A stretch of 64,000 bases of DNA from Microbacterium sp. W4I4 (GCF_030816235.1 NZ_JAUSXT010000001.1:2542001-2606000), one strand, 5' to 3'; numbered from the stretch's first letter, positions 1 to 7,894 are shown. The notes: generated by a model from the sequence alone, not told the origin. Translations and numbers: made by a program.

Positions 1-159
1 GTCAACCCCGCCGACGTCACCAAGACCATCGATCGGCCCGTCCTCTACGACGCCGACGACAAGAAGGGCGCCAAGGTTCCGTCGGCTGCCGCGGAATCGG
101 CCCAGAGCGACGCCTCCGACTCGGACGCCCCCGACGCCGACGAACCCGCCGGGCGCTGA
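1..159 (+). CDS. C-terminal end of an unidentified protein (partial)
   Basis: The window opens inside a reading frame that ends at TGA 157-159, so only the last 52 residues are visible. The tail is rich in Asp, Ala, Ser and Glu after residue 30 and looks like a disordered acidic C-terminus. No motif identifies the family. The frame has the codon bias of its neighbours. The stop codon lies inside a tandem duplication (145-198), so an earlier version of the gene may have ended in slightly different sequence. Confidence 0.6.
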   Translation, partial: VNPADVTKTIDRPVLYDADDKKGAKVPSAAAESAQSDASDSDAPDADEPAGR

Positions 160-198
160 GTTCGCACCAGGCCCGCCGGGCGCTGAGTTCGCACCAAG
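145..198. repeat. 27-bp tandem duplication over a stop codon
   Basis: Two adjacent copies of a 27-bp unit beginning CCCGCCGGGCGCTGAG start at 145 and 172 and differ only at the last base or two. A third start of the unit follows at 199. The TGA of the partial gene falls in the first copy. This looks like replication slippage. Confidence 0.85.
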
Positions 199-201
199 CC
201 C

Positions 202-284
202 GCCGGGCCACCAAGCAATCGCCGAGCCTCCAAGCTGGATCGTGTCGGTTGCGTGGTGGCTCGCGGGTCGCCTGGTGGCTCGGC
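202..284. repeat. Palindromic intergenic element, family C, copy 1
   Basis: The space between two convergent genes holds four related half-motifs: GCCGGGCCACCAAGC, GCCGAGCCTCCAAGC, then the inverted forms GTGGTGGCTCGC and CTGGTGGCTCGGC. The left pair can base-pair with the right pair to give a long imperfect hairpin. A second copy with the same half-motif order lies at 1397-1479. Here the position would also suit a bidirectional terminator. Confidence 0.75.
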
Positions 285-310
285 GGATGGAACCCCGCCC
301 ACTGTCGAGC

Positions 311-1366
311 TCAGCCCTCCGGGAAGGCGGGCTGGATCAGCTTGTCGTCGCCCTCGCGGGGCTGACCGCGTCCGTCGGTGTTGTTCGTCAGCACCCAGAA
401 CGTGCCGTCGGGGCCGGGGATGACATCGCGCAGCCGGCCGAACTTCTCGTCGAAGAACGCCCAGGGCTCGGCATCCGGATGCGACGGATCGAACAGCCAG
501 AGCCACTGGCCGCGAAGCCCGGCGATGTACACGACGTCGTCGATCACCGCGATGCCACTGGGGCTGGCATCCTCCGGCTTCCACACCGCCACCGGGTCGA
601 TGGCGTCCGCCGCTCCCGCCTTGCCCTCATAGTCCGGCCAGCCGTAGTCGCCGCCGAGCACGATGCGGTTCAGCTCGTCCCAGGTGTCCTGCCCGAACTC
701 GCTCGCCCACATCGTGCCCGAGCTGTCCCACGCGACACCCTGCACGTTGCGGTGACCGAGCGAGTAGACCGCGGTGCCGAAGGGGTTGCCCGGAGCGGGA
801 TCGCCTGTCGGCGTCACCCGCAGGATCTTCCCGCCCAGATACTCCGGGTCGCGGGCGCGCTCGCGCTGTCCGGCATCGCCGGTGCCGATGTACAGCATCC
901 CGTCGGGGCCGAAGGCGATGCGCCCGCCGTTGTGCGTGGACGCGTGCGGGATGCCGTCGATCACCGTCTCGGCGTGATCGAGGTCGAGTCGGAGTGATCC
1001 GGAGGAGCCGGTGAGCGGCATTCGCACCACCCGGTTGTCGTCGGCGGTCGCGTGATAGGCGTACAGCCAGCGGATGCCGTCGATCTCGCGCACCGCGAGC
1101 CCGTTCAGCCCGGCCTCGCCGCCGGAGACGACGCCGGGGACGACCCCGGCTTCGCGCAGTTCTCCGGATGCCGTCAGCTCGAGCACCTTGCCGTCGTCTC
1201 GCTGCGAGATCACCGCGCTGCCGTCGTCGAGCCGCACCACCGACCAGGGAGCGTCGAGTCCGGTCGCCAGTGTGACGGTCGGCTCCTGAAGGGTGTCCGG
1301 CGGGGGAGCGCAGGCCGCGAGGGGCAGGGCAAGCGCGACTACCGCGCCCGCGAGCATCCGCCTCAT
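311..1366 (-). CDS. PQQ-dependent sugar dehydrogenase-like lipoprotein
   Basis: A 351-residue protein of the glucose/sorbosone dehydrogenase family, whose members oxidise sugars outside the membrane with PQQ on a six-bladed propeller. Seen: signal peptide with lipobox LAAC near residue 18, then typical strings such as LDAPWSVV, GLNGLAV, THNGGRIAFGPDGMLYIGTGDAG and GHRNVQG, and the GGDYGWPDYEG block. The start MRRMLAG is preferred over upstream in-frame codons because it gives a clean signal peptide and has a GAGGAGGT ribosome site just upstream. Many actinobacterial members are annotated from homology only, so the substrate is unknown. Confidence 0.85.
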   Translation of the reverse strand: MRRMLAGAVVALALPLAACAPPPDTLQEPTVTLATGLDAPWSVVRLDDGSAVISQRDDGKVLELTASGELREAGVVPGVVSGGEAGLNGLAVREIDGIRWLYAYHATADDNRVVRMPLTGSSGSLRLDLDHAETVIDGIPHASTHNGGRIAFGPDGMLYIGTGDAGQRERARDPEYLGGKILRVTPTGDPAPGNPFGTAVYSLGHRNVQGVAWDSSGTMWASEFGQDTWDELNRIVLGGDYGWPDYEGKAGAADAIDPVAVWKPEDASPSGIAVIDDVVYIAGLRGQWLWLFDPSHPDAEPWAFFDEKFGRLRDVIPGPDGTFWVLTNNTDGRGQPREGDDKLIQPAFPEG

Positions 1367-1396
1367 GCCGCACCTCCTCGCTCCAGCATCCCCTGT

Positions 1397-1479
1397 GCCG
1401 ACCCACCATGCAATCGTCGACCCACCATGCAACATCGCGTCGATTCCCTGGTGGCTCGCGGATTGCATGGTGGGCCGGC
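1397..1479. repeat. Palindromic intergenic element, family C, copy 2
   Basis: Two direct half-motifs (GCCGACCCACCATGCAA, GTCGACCCACCATGCAA) are followed by two inverted ones (CCTGGTGGCTCGC, TTGCATGGTGGGCCGGC). The architecture and core (CCACCAWGCAA) match copy 1 at 202-284. This copy lies between divergent genes, so it is not simply a terminator. Confidence 0.8.
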
Positions 1480-1527
1480 GAGGGCAGGACCGGGAATAGA
1501 CGGAACGTCCGTGCGCTTGAGGATGTC

Positions 1528-2946
1528 ATGGCCAGTTCCGTCGCGCGTGCATCCGTCGGATTGCGGTCGGAGCGAGGCCCCGTCCTGGGGGCGCTGATGC
1601 TCGCCACCGGGCTGATCGCGATCGACGCGACCATCCTCGCCACCGCCGTCCCGAGCATCGTGCGCGACCTCGGCGGCTACCAGCAGTTCCCGTGGCTGTT
1701 CTCGGTGTACCTGCTGGCGCAGGCGGTCAGCGTCCCGATCTACTCGCGCTTCGCCGATGCGGTCGGACGCAAACCGATCATCATGATCGGCATCGCGCTG
1801 TTCCTGCTCGGTTCGGTGCTCTGCGGCTTCGCCGGCAGCATGATGTGGCTGATCCTGTTCCGCATCGTGCAGGGGCTCGGTGCCGGAGCCGTGGCGCCGA
1901 TGTCGATGACCATCGTCGGCGACATCTACACGGTCGCGGAGCGCGCGCGGGTGCAGGGCTACATCGCGAGCGTCTGGGCGGTCTCGTCCGTCGTCGGGCC
2001 GGCGCTGGGCGGCATCTTCGCCCAGCTGGATGCCTGGCGCTGGATCTTCTTCGTCAACGCGCCCCTCTGCGCGCTCGCCGCCTGGATGCTGCTGACGCAC
2101 TATCACGAGGAGAAGCAGACCCGAAGGCACCGAATCGACTTCGCCGGGGCCGCGCTGCTCACCGTCGGCCTCACCGGCATCATCCTCGGGCTGCTGGAGG
2201 GCGACAGCGCCTGGGCGTGGTTCTCCGTGCCGAGCGCGATCTGCTTCGGCGGTGGAGCGCTCGCGCTCGTCGCGTTCGCGCTCGTGGAGCGGCGCACCGC
2301 GGAGCCCATCATCGACTTCGCGCTCGTCTCGCGGCGGCTGATACTGACGACGACGATCGTCTCGTTCGGCATCGGCGCCCTGCTGATCGGCGTCACGAGC
2401 TTCGCGCCCGCCTACCTGGAGGGCTCGCTCGGCATCGTCCCGCTGCTGTCGGGGCTCGCGGTCGCCGCCCTGACGTTGGGCTGGCCGATCGCATCCGCCC
2501 TGTCCGGACGCCTGTACCTGCGCATCGGGTTCCGGCGCACTGCGCTGATCGGGATGGGCCTCGCCACGCTCGCGGCCATCGGACTGGCCGTCACCGGACC
2601 GTGGCCGAGCCCGTTCACCGTGGCGGCCATCGCGTTCCTCCTCGGCGCCGGGCTGGGGCTGTCATCCGCCCCGAGCCTCATCGCCGCTCAGGCGTCGGTC
2701 GGCTGGGGTCAGCGTGGTGTGGTGACCGGCATGAACGCCTTCGCCCGTTCGGCCGGAAGTGCGGTGGGTGTGGCGATCCTCGGAGCCATCTCGAACGCGG
2801 TGATCGCCCAGGGCGGCGGCCCGCAGGATCCGGCGACGATCGTCTCGGCATCCACCTGGGTGTTCGTCGGAGCGGCCATCGCCGCCGCGCTGACCCTGAT
2901 CGTCGTCCTGTTCATGCCCCGTGACGGCGCGGTCGCCGACGCCTGA
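1528..2946 (+). CDS. MFS drug-efflux-type transporter (DHA2-like)
   Basis: A 472-residue, strongly hydrophobic protein of the major facilitator superfamily. Seen: the N-terminal LIAIDATILATAVPSI segment typical of the EmrB/QacA (DHA2) group, a loop FADAVGRKP (motif A like), and the motif-C-like SSVVGPALGG. The length fits 14 membrane segments. The start at 1528 has GAGGA upstream and gives a short cytosolic N-terminus; an open extension upstream runs through the palindromic repeat and is unlikely to be translated. Substrate unknown. Confidence 0.85.
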   Translation: MASSVARASVGLRSERGPVLGALMLATGLIAIDATILATAVPSIVRDLGGYQQFPWLFSVYLLAQAVSVPIYSRFADAVGRKPIIMIGIALFLLGSVLCGFAGSMMWLILFRIVQGLGAGAVAPMSMTIVGDIYTVAERARVQGYIASVWAVSSVVGPALGGIFAQLDAWRWIFFVNAPLCALAAWMLLTHYHEEKQTRRHRIDFAGAALLTVGLTGIILGLLEGDSAWAWFSVPSAICFGGGALALVAFALVERRTAEPIIDFALVSRRLILTTTIVSFGIGALLIGVTSFAPAYLEGSLGIVPLLSGLAVAALTLGWPIASALSGRLYLRIGFRRTALIGMGLATLAAIGLAVTGPWPSPFTVAAIAFLLGAGLGLSSAPSLIAAQASVGWGQRGVVTGMNAFARSAGSAVGVAILGAISNAVIAQGGGPQDPATIVSASTWVFVGAAIAAALTLIVVLFMPRDGAVADA

Positions 2947-2992
2947 CGCCGGGAGGGGCGTGCCGGCGGGGCCGTGGCCTGAGCGGCCGCAG

Positions 2993-3102
2993 AGATGGAG
3001 AACGTCGGTCCGGGGTGAGTCCCACCGACGTTTTCCATCTCAGCGCCGAGCCGGCGGATGGAAACCGTCGGCTCACGGGCGCTCAGACCCGCACTTTCCA
3101 TC
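2993..3102. repeat. Palindromic intergenic element, family A
   Basis: Four half-motifs alternate in orientation: AGATGGAGAACGTCGGT (2993-3009), its near-exact inverse ACCGACGTTTTCCATCT (3024-3040), then GATGGAAACCGTCGG (from 3058) and TTTCCATC (3095-3102). The element fills the gap between the convergent MFS and purB genes and may act as a terminator. GGCGGATGGAA also occurs beside family C copy 1 near position 281. Confidence 0.7.
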
Positions 3103-3134
3103 TCTGCGAGAGCGGGCGCAGCAGCGCCCGGACC

Positions 3135-4517
3135 TCAGCGCGCGAGCTGCTCGGCGATGCCGGTGTAGGTGGCCGGGGTCAGGGCCAGCAGGCGCTGCTT
3201 CGCGGCATCCCCGATCTCCAGACCCTCGACGAAGGTCGCCAGCTCCGCCGCACCGACGCGGTGCCCGCGGGTGAGGTCCTTCAGCAGCGCGTACGGGTCG
3301 GTGATCGTGGAGCGGCCGGCGACGACCTCGGCGCGGATGACGGTCTGGATGGCCTCGGCGAGGACCTCCCAGTTGTGGTCCAGGTCGTCCAGCAGCACGT
3401 CGCGCGACAGCGAGATGGCATCCAGCCCGCGGCGCAGGTTGTCGAGCGCGAGCAGCGAGTGCCCGAACGCGACGCCGATGTTGCGCTGCGTGGTCGAGTC
3501 GGTCAGGTCGCGCTGCATGCGCGAGGTGACCAGGGTCTGCGACAGCGAGTTCAGCAGGGCGCCGGACAGCTCGAGGTTCGCTTCGGCGTTCTCGAAGCGG
3601 ATCGGGTTGATCTTGTGCGGCATGGTGGACGAGCCGGTCGCCCCCGCCACGGGGATCTGCGCGAAGTAGCCCAGCGAGATGTACGTCCAGATGTCGGTCG
3701 CGAGATTGTGCAGGATGCCGCCGGCGTGACGGACATGGTCGTACAGCTCGACCTGCCAGTCGTGCGACTCGATCTGCGTGGTGAGCAGGTTGAAGTCGAT
3801 GCCGAGACCCTCGATGTACTCGCGGGAGATCTGCGGCCAGTCCGCGTCCGGCTCGGCCGACAGATGCGCCGACCAGGTGCCGGTCGCGCCGGAGAACTTC
3901 GCCAGGTAGTCGGATGCCGCGATGCGTCCGCGCACGCGCTCCAGGCGCCACGCGAAGACCGCGATCTCCTTGCCCATCGTCGACGGGGTGGCCGGCTGCC
4001 CGTGCGTGCGGGACAGCATCGCGGCATCCGCGTGCTCCACGGCCAGATCGCGCAGCTTGGCGATGACGCCGTCCAGCGCCGGCAGCCACACGCCCTCGAC
4101 GGCGCGCTTGACGGTCAGGGCGTACGAGGCGGAGTTGATGTCCTCGCTCGTGCATGCGAAGTGCGTCAGCTCGGCGATGGCGTCCAGGCCGAGGCTCGCC
4201 AGACGGTCGCGCACCAGGTACTCGACGGCCTTCACATCGTGACGGGTGACCGCCTCCTTGTCGGCGAGCCAGTCGATCTCGGCCTGACCGAAGTCGCGGT
4301 ACAGGGCGCGCAGACGCTCCTTGTCGGCATCCGACAGCGGCGATGTCTCGAACAGCGACCGGTCGGTGAGGGCGATCAGCCATTCCACCTCGACCTCGAC
4401 GCGGGCGCGGTTGAGCCCTGCCTCGGAGAGGAAGTCGGCGAGGCCCGAGACGGAGGCGCGGTAGCGGCCGTCGAGGGGGCTGAGCGGCTGGACCGGAAGG
4501 GAAGGCAGAGTAGTCAG
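3135..4517 (-). CDS. purB: Adenylosuccinate lyase, with a CTG start
   Basis: PurB removes fumarate from SAICAR and adenylosuccinate in purine synthesis. Seen: N-terminal PLSPLDGRYRASV, the TSEDINSASYAL region, HGQPATPSTMGKE, and the signature GATGSSTMPHKINPIRFEN with catalytic Ser. Length is 460 residues, normal for the family. The conserved N-terminus has no in-frame ATG, GTG or TTG. The only good initiator is CTG at 4517-4515, preceded by AGGAGG with 7-base spacing and overlapping the stop of the upstream phosphatase gene as CTGA. The first in-frame GTG (4388) would delete about 43 conserved residues. Confidence 0.93.
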   Translation of the reverse strand: MTTLPSLPVQPLSPLDGRYRASVSGLADFLSEAGLNRARVEVEVEWLIALTDRSLFETSPLSDADKERLRALYRDFGQAEIDWLADKEAVTRHDVKAVEYLVRDRLASLGLDAIAELTHFACTSEDINSASYALTVKRAVEGVWLPALDGVIAKLRDLAVEHADAAMLSRTHGQPATPSTMGKEIAVFAWRLERVRGRIAASDYLAKFSGATGTWSAHLSAEPDADWPQISREYIEGLGIDFNLLTTQIESHDWQVELYDHVRHAGGILHNLATDIWTYISLGYFAQIPVAGATGSSTMPHKINPIRFENAEANLELSGALLNSLSQTLVTSRMQRDLTDSTTQRNIGVAFGHSLLALDNLRRGLDAISLSRDVLLDDLDHNWEVLAEAIQTVIRAEVVAGRSTITDPYALLKDLTRGHRVGAAELATFVEGLEIGDAAKQRLLALTPATYTGIAEQLAR

Positions 4518-5068
4518 GGGAGATCCTCCTGCTCGGGGCGCCGCATCGCGCGGAGCGTGGGACGGGGGGCGCGCACGGCGGGCTCGAGCTGCGAGAACAG
4601 GCCGCGCGTCGCGGTCTCAATCATAGTCAGCACCGAATCGAACATCGCCGGGCCCGCATAGTACGGGTCGGGCACGTCCATGCTCGAGGCGTGCGGATCG
4701 AACGCCCGCAGCAGCGTGACCTTGCCCTCGTCGTCCTCGGTGCGGGCCCAGGCGCGCAGGATGCGCTCGTGCGTGCGATCCAGGGCGACGATCAGGTCGT
4801 TGTCGGCGAAGGTGGCCGCGCTGAACTGCTTCGCCCTGTGCTGCGACCCGTCGTAGCCGTGACGCTCCAGCGACTCCAGGGTGCGATCGTCGGCGCGCTC
4901 GCCGAGGTGCCAGTCACCGGTTCCCGCGCTGCGGGATACGACCCGTGCGCCCAGACCGTGCTCCTCCGCGAGCGCGCGAAGCACGACTTCGGCCATGGGA
5001 GAGCGGCAGATGTTGCCGGTGCAGACGAAGACGACGCGGAAGGGATCCGGGCGGGTCACAGAACCCAT
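4514..5068 (-). CDS. Low-molecular-weight protein-tyrosine-phosphatase
   Basis: A 184-residue member of the LMW phosphatase family (protein Tyr-phosphate, or arsenate reductase-like relatives). Seen: the P-loop CTGNICRS (C-X5-R-S) near residue 20 and the general-acid motif DPYY in the C-terminal third. The start MGSVTRP is chosen because it directly precedes the conserved FRVVFVCTGN strand; a GTG four codons later is possible. The C-terminal tail of about 30 residues beyond the catalytic fold is Arg/Pro rich. The stop overlaps the CTG start of purB, suggesting coupled translation. Confidence 0.88.
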   Translation of the reverse strand: MGSVTRPDPFRVVFVCTGNICRSPMAEVVLRALAEEHGLGARVVSRSAGTGDWHLGERADDRTLESLERHGYDGSQHRAKQFSAATFADNDLIVALDRTHERILRAWARTEDDEGKVTLLRAFDPHASSMDVPDPYYAGPAMFDSVLTMIETATRGLFSQLEPAVRAPRPTLRAMRRPEQEDLP

Positions 5069-5173
5069 TGTGCCGGTATCCACTTCCGTCCCCAATCGTC
5101 TTTCGAGATCAGTTGTCCACAATGACCGGTATTCAGGCCGGAGCGGATGCCGAGCGCGGCGCACGCTGGAGGC

Positions 5174-5443
5174 ATGTACACGATCACCGCGGCCGAGTCC
5201 TCGACATCCGGCCAGATCTGGTCGGCCCTCCTGGCGATGCGTCAGCTCGATGCGGCCGAGGACGCCCTCATGGGCGCCGCCGCGCTGGCTGGTGCATTGA
5301 GTGCTGAATCGCAGTGGCGCAACGAGGGGGTCAGTGCGCGGACGCTGCGCGAAGCGCTGGACGAGCTGCACGCGGCGATCGCGCACGAGCTGTCCGAGGT
5401 GAGAGGGGCGCATGCCGAGGTCGAGCGGGGGATCAGTGCATGA
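5174..5443 (+). CDS. Small helical protein, WXG/ESAT-6-like partner
   Basis: An 89-residue, Ala/Glu/Leu-rich protein predicted to be almost all helix, with a turn around the single SQWRNEGVSARTLREAL block where Trp sits as in WXG-type proteins (W followed by Arg/Asn rather than a strict WXG). No signal peptide. ATG 5174 has GGAGG just one base upstream; an alternative in-frame ATG at 5147 exists. It overlaps the next gene by ATGA, so the two are co-translated. By analogy with Esx-type pairs it may be a chaperone or secretion partner of the hydrolase downstream. This role is inferred. Confidence 0.65.
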   Translation: MYTITAAESSTSGQIWSALLAMRQLDAAEDALMGAAALAGALSAESQWRNEGVSARTLREALDELHAAIAHELSEVRGAHAEVERGISA

Positions 5444-6804
5444 GCGATGACATCACCATCACCTCGGGCGGTGCGATCGCGGTGGACTCGTCGTCGCTGC
5501 GCGATATCGCCGTGAAGCTGGGCGACGCCTCAAGGCGTCTCGGTGACGCGAGGGATCACCTGGCGCGCGCCCGGAGCGAGCTGGCTGGAGCGCCGGAGGT
5601 GCAGCAGGGGGTGGGGGATGCCGGAATCTCGGCGTGCATCGGGCGTCTGGACCAACTGGGCCATCGGCTCGACAAGGCGTCGGAGGGCGTCGTGCTGATG
5701 GCCGACACGTTCGAGGTGGTCGAGCTGCGTGCAGAGCAGGAGGCCCGAGGGATCGACAGCGCCGATGCCGCGGCTCTGCAGTCTCGGATCGATGAGCTCC
5801 TGTCGATGCCGGGGGTGGCGGAGTCGGTGGTGTCGACGGAGTCCCGGTGGGCGAGGGAGCGCGCCGACCGCCCCGTGGACCAGCCGCTGGATGCCAGGCT
5901 GGGCGCGGCGGGCGGACTGCTGGGAGCCCTGAGCGCGGTGTTCGTGCCGCCCGCTCTCCGAGGTGCGGGGACGGCCGTCGGCGGGCTGCTCGTCGCGAAG
6001 CCGATCGAGACGGCGATGAGCATCGGGACGGCCGAGGCCGCTCGGCGCGGCTACGGCCTCCTCCCGTTCAGTACGACATTGCAGGGCACAGCGCCGCGGG
6101 TGACCGTGCAGCAGATCTCGAGGGTCCGGACGGCGGCGCCCGTGAATCTGACCGAGACGCTCAGCCGCGTTCCCTATCTCGGCGTGGGCCAGGTGGCGAT
6201 CGAGAAGTTCACGATGAAGGACGGCAGCACCCGATTCCTCGCCTACATGGACGGCACCCGCACCATGAAGGCGGGCACCTCGGAGCCCTGGGACATGGGG
6301 TCGAACATCGACATGTATCTGGAACGCGAGCGGGCGGCGTCGCAGCAGGCCGTGCTGCAGGCTCTGGAGAGCGCAGGGGCCCTGCCCGGCGATCAGGTGG
6401 ACCTCGTGGGCTACTCGCAGGGAGCCGAGATCGCATCGTTCGTCGCGATGGACAGTCCCTACGAGACCCGCACGGTGATCGTCGCGGGCGATCCGGTCCA
6501 GCCGTCGCTCTCGGCCGATCAGACCCTGGTCGACATCCGGCACGTCGGCGACCCGGTCTCGAATCTGGCCACGGGTGGTGCGGAGGGCGGCACGGGGTCG
6601 CCGGAGAGCTTCGAGGTGATCAGGGAACCGGACCGGGATGACAATCCGTTCGATCCGCACGACTTCGAGGCGTATGTGAAGACCATCGACCTGGCGGGCC
6701 GATCCGGCGATCCGCGTGTCATCGCCTTCAACCGCGACTTCTACGGCGAGCTCGTGCAGGCAGCGAAGGTCGAGCGGATGGAGTTCGTCGCCACGCGGGA
6801 GTGA
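5440..6804 (+). CDS. WXG-like N-domain fused to an alpha/beta-hydrolase domain
   Basis: A 454-residue protein. Residues 1-150 are helical and coiled-coil-like, resembling LXG/WXG100 secretion domains. A glycine/alanine-rich hydrophobic stretch follows near 155-200. The C-terminal part is an alpha/beta hydrolase with nucleophile elbow G324-Y-S-Q-G328, a likely acidic residue in VAGDPVQPS, and a likely His in FDPHDFEAYV, an arrangement seen in cutinase and PE-PPE-type lipases. No Sec or Tat signal is present. Domain order and the co-translated helical partner suggest a type VII secretion substrate or cell-surface esterase. Function is not proven. Confidence 0.72.
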   Translation: MSDDITITSGGAIAVDSSSLRDIAVKLGDASRRLGDARDHLARARSELAGAPEVQQGVGDAGISACIGRLDQLGHRLDKASEGVVLMADTFEVVELRAEQEARGIDSADAAALQSRIDELLSMPGVAESVVSTESRWARERADRPVDQPLDARLGAAGGLLGALSAVFVPPALRGAGTAVGGLLVAKPIETAMSIGTAEAARRGYGLLPFSTTLQGTAPRVTVQQISRVRTAAPVNLTETLSRVPYLGVGQVAIEKFTMKDGSTRFLAYMDGTRTMKAGTSEPWDMGSNIDMYLERERAASQQAVLQALESAGALPGDQVDLVGYSQGAEIASFVAMDSPYETRTVIVAGDPVQPSLSADQTLVDIRHVGDPVSNLATGGAEGGTGSPESFEVIREPDRDDNPFDPHDFEAYVKTIDLAGRSGDPRVIAFNRDFYGELVQAAKVERMEFVATRE

Positions 6805-6816
6805 GCACGCTCCGGA

Positions 6817-7218
6817 TCAGCGCCGCTTCTTCTTCTCCTGCGGGCGCAGGATCGCGCCGAGCACGGCGTTGATGATCGAGATGACGATCGCGGCGACCAC
6901 GCCCCACCAGAACGATTCGACGCTCAGACCCCAGCCGAAGCCGCTGGTGATCCAGGCGGTCAGCCACAGCAGGAAGCCGTTGATGATGAAGGAGATGAGT
7001 CCCAGCGTGAGGATGTAGAGCGGGAACGCGACGATCTTGATGATCGTGCCGATGATCGAATTCACCACGGCGAAGATGGCGGCGACCACCAGCAGGGTCA
7101 GCACCAGTTGCAGGGTCTCACCGGGCGCGAACGGCCGGACGGCGACCCCGAGCACGGGAATCAGCGTGACGACCCAGATGGCGAAGGCGTTGATGACGAC
7201 GCGGATGATGAAGCGCAT
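6817..7218 (-). CDS. Phage-holin-family-4-like membrane protein (YvlD type)
   Basis: A 133-residue protein with four predicted membrane helices: residues about 3-25, 33-55, 60-85 and 100-122. It ends in a basic tail (RPQEKKKRR). The pattern INAFAIW, NSIIGTIIK, LTLGLISFIINGFLLWL is typical of the family, which is widespread in bacterial chromosomes and unrelated to lysis in most cases. Some members are linked to envelope stress in Bacillus. It stands alone, convergent with the hydrolase gene. Biological role unknown. Confidence 0.85.
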   Translation of the reverse strand: MRFIIRVVINAFAIWVVTLIPVLGVAVRPFAPGETLQLVLTLLVVAAIFAVVNSIIGTIIKIVAFPLYILTLGLISFIINGFLLWLTAWITSGFGWGLSVESFWWGVVAAIVISIINAVLGAILRPQEKKKRR

Positions 7219-7279
7219 AGTCCCGACAGTCTCGCACGGGCCCCGGGAGGTTGTCGCAGAAAATGCGACAGTTCCGCAG

Positions 7280-7651
7280 TCAGTTCGCCGGGTGGATGCC
7301 CGCCGCGATCACCGCGGCGAGCTCATCGACGGTCCTCATGCTCTGCGCTGCGGTAAGCACCAACTCGAAGGCGTCGTCGTCGGTGAACGTCAACTCGAAG
7401 CCGTTCAGCTCCAGGAAGATGAACGTGAGCAGAAGGGATAGGCGCTTGTTGCCATCGAACAGCGCGTGGTTCTGCGACAGCGAGCTCAGCAGCGCTGCCG
7501 CCTTCTGCTCGATGCTCGGATACGCGTCCGCGCCGAACATTCCCGCTGACGGCCGAGCCAGAGCCGAGAGCAGCAGCCCTTGATCGCGCACATGGAACCC
7601 AAGTCTTGCGACCACTGCCATCGCTTGCTCGGCTTCGAGGTATTCGACCAT
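7280..7651 (-). CDS. Doc/Fic-family toxin of a type II toxin-antitoxin pair
   Basis: A 123-residue Doc-like protein. Doc phosphorylates EF-Tu and blocks translation; Fic relatives AMPylate targets. Seen: the catalytic loop HALFDGNKRLS at residues about 60-70, matching H-x3-D-[AG]-N-K-R, with Doc length and C-terminal helices. It overlaps the antitoxin by one base (TGATG), so translation is coupled and the antitoxin is made first. Target and activity here are inferred from the family. Confidence 0.87.
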   Translation of the reverse strand: MVEYLEAEQAMAVVARLGFHVRDQGLLLSALARPSAGMFGADAYPSIEQKAAALLSSLSQNHALFDGNKRLSLLLTFIFLELNGFELTFTDDDAFELVLTAAQSMRTVDELAAVIAAGIHPAN

Positions 7652-7857
7652 CAGGCGTCTTCGAGACGCTTCAACACGTCCGCATAGCGCTCGACGATGC
7701 CATCGGCGATCGTCAGCACCTTGGCGGTCTTCGACTCACTGCTGGCGAACCGCTCCGCGGCCTCGATGATCACCGCATGCTTGGAGGTGTGGCGGGCGCG
7801 GGCGATCTCCTCGAGCTTCGCGTCGAGGTCCGCAGGAATCCGCACCGTCATAGCCAT
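7651..7857 (-). CDS. Ribbon-helix-helix antitoxin partnered with Doc
   Basis: A 68-residue protein starting MAMTVRIPADLDAKLEEIA, a CopG/Arc-type ribbon-helix-helix N-terminus (one strand then two helices), followed by a helical toxin-binding tail. The start at 7857 is supported by a -10 box exactly six bases upstream (leaderless); an in-frame ATG two codons later is the alternative. A palindrome lies over the promoter, as expected for autorepression. Pairing an RHH antitoxin with a Doc toxin, rather than Phd, is seen elsewhere but is the less familiar combination. Confidence 0.82.
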   Translation of the reverse strand: MAMTVRIPADLDAKLEEIARARHTSKHAVIIEAAERFASSESKTAKVLTIADGIVERYADVLKRLEDA

Positions 7858-7869
7858 ACCAGAATGGTA
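7857..7869 (-). promoter_or_regulatory. Autoregulatory palindrome over the antitoxin -10 box
   Basis: On the minus strand TACCA-TTC-TGGTA is a perfect inverted repeat with 5-bp arms. Its first six bases (TACCAT, 7869-7864) are a -10 hexamer placed six bases before the ATG at 7857. Binding of the RHH antitoxin here would block the promoter. The transcript would be leaderless. Confidence 0.7.
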
Positions 7870-7894
7870 CCAGTCCGCGGTCCTGCACGACTCA

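Noticed and set aside
3135..4388. purB starting at GTG 4388
   Set aside because: It would remove the conserved N-terminal PLSPLDGRYRA segment, and there is no ribosome site in front of it. The CTG at 4517 has an ideal AGGAGG.
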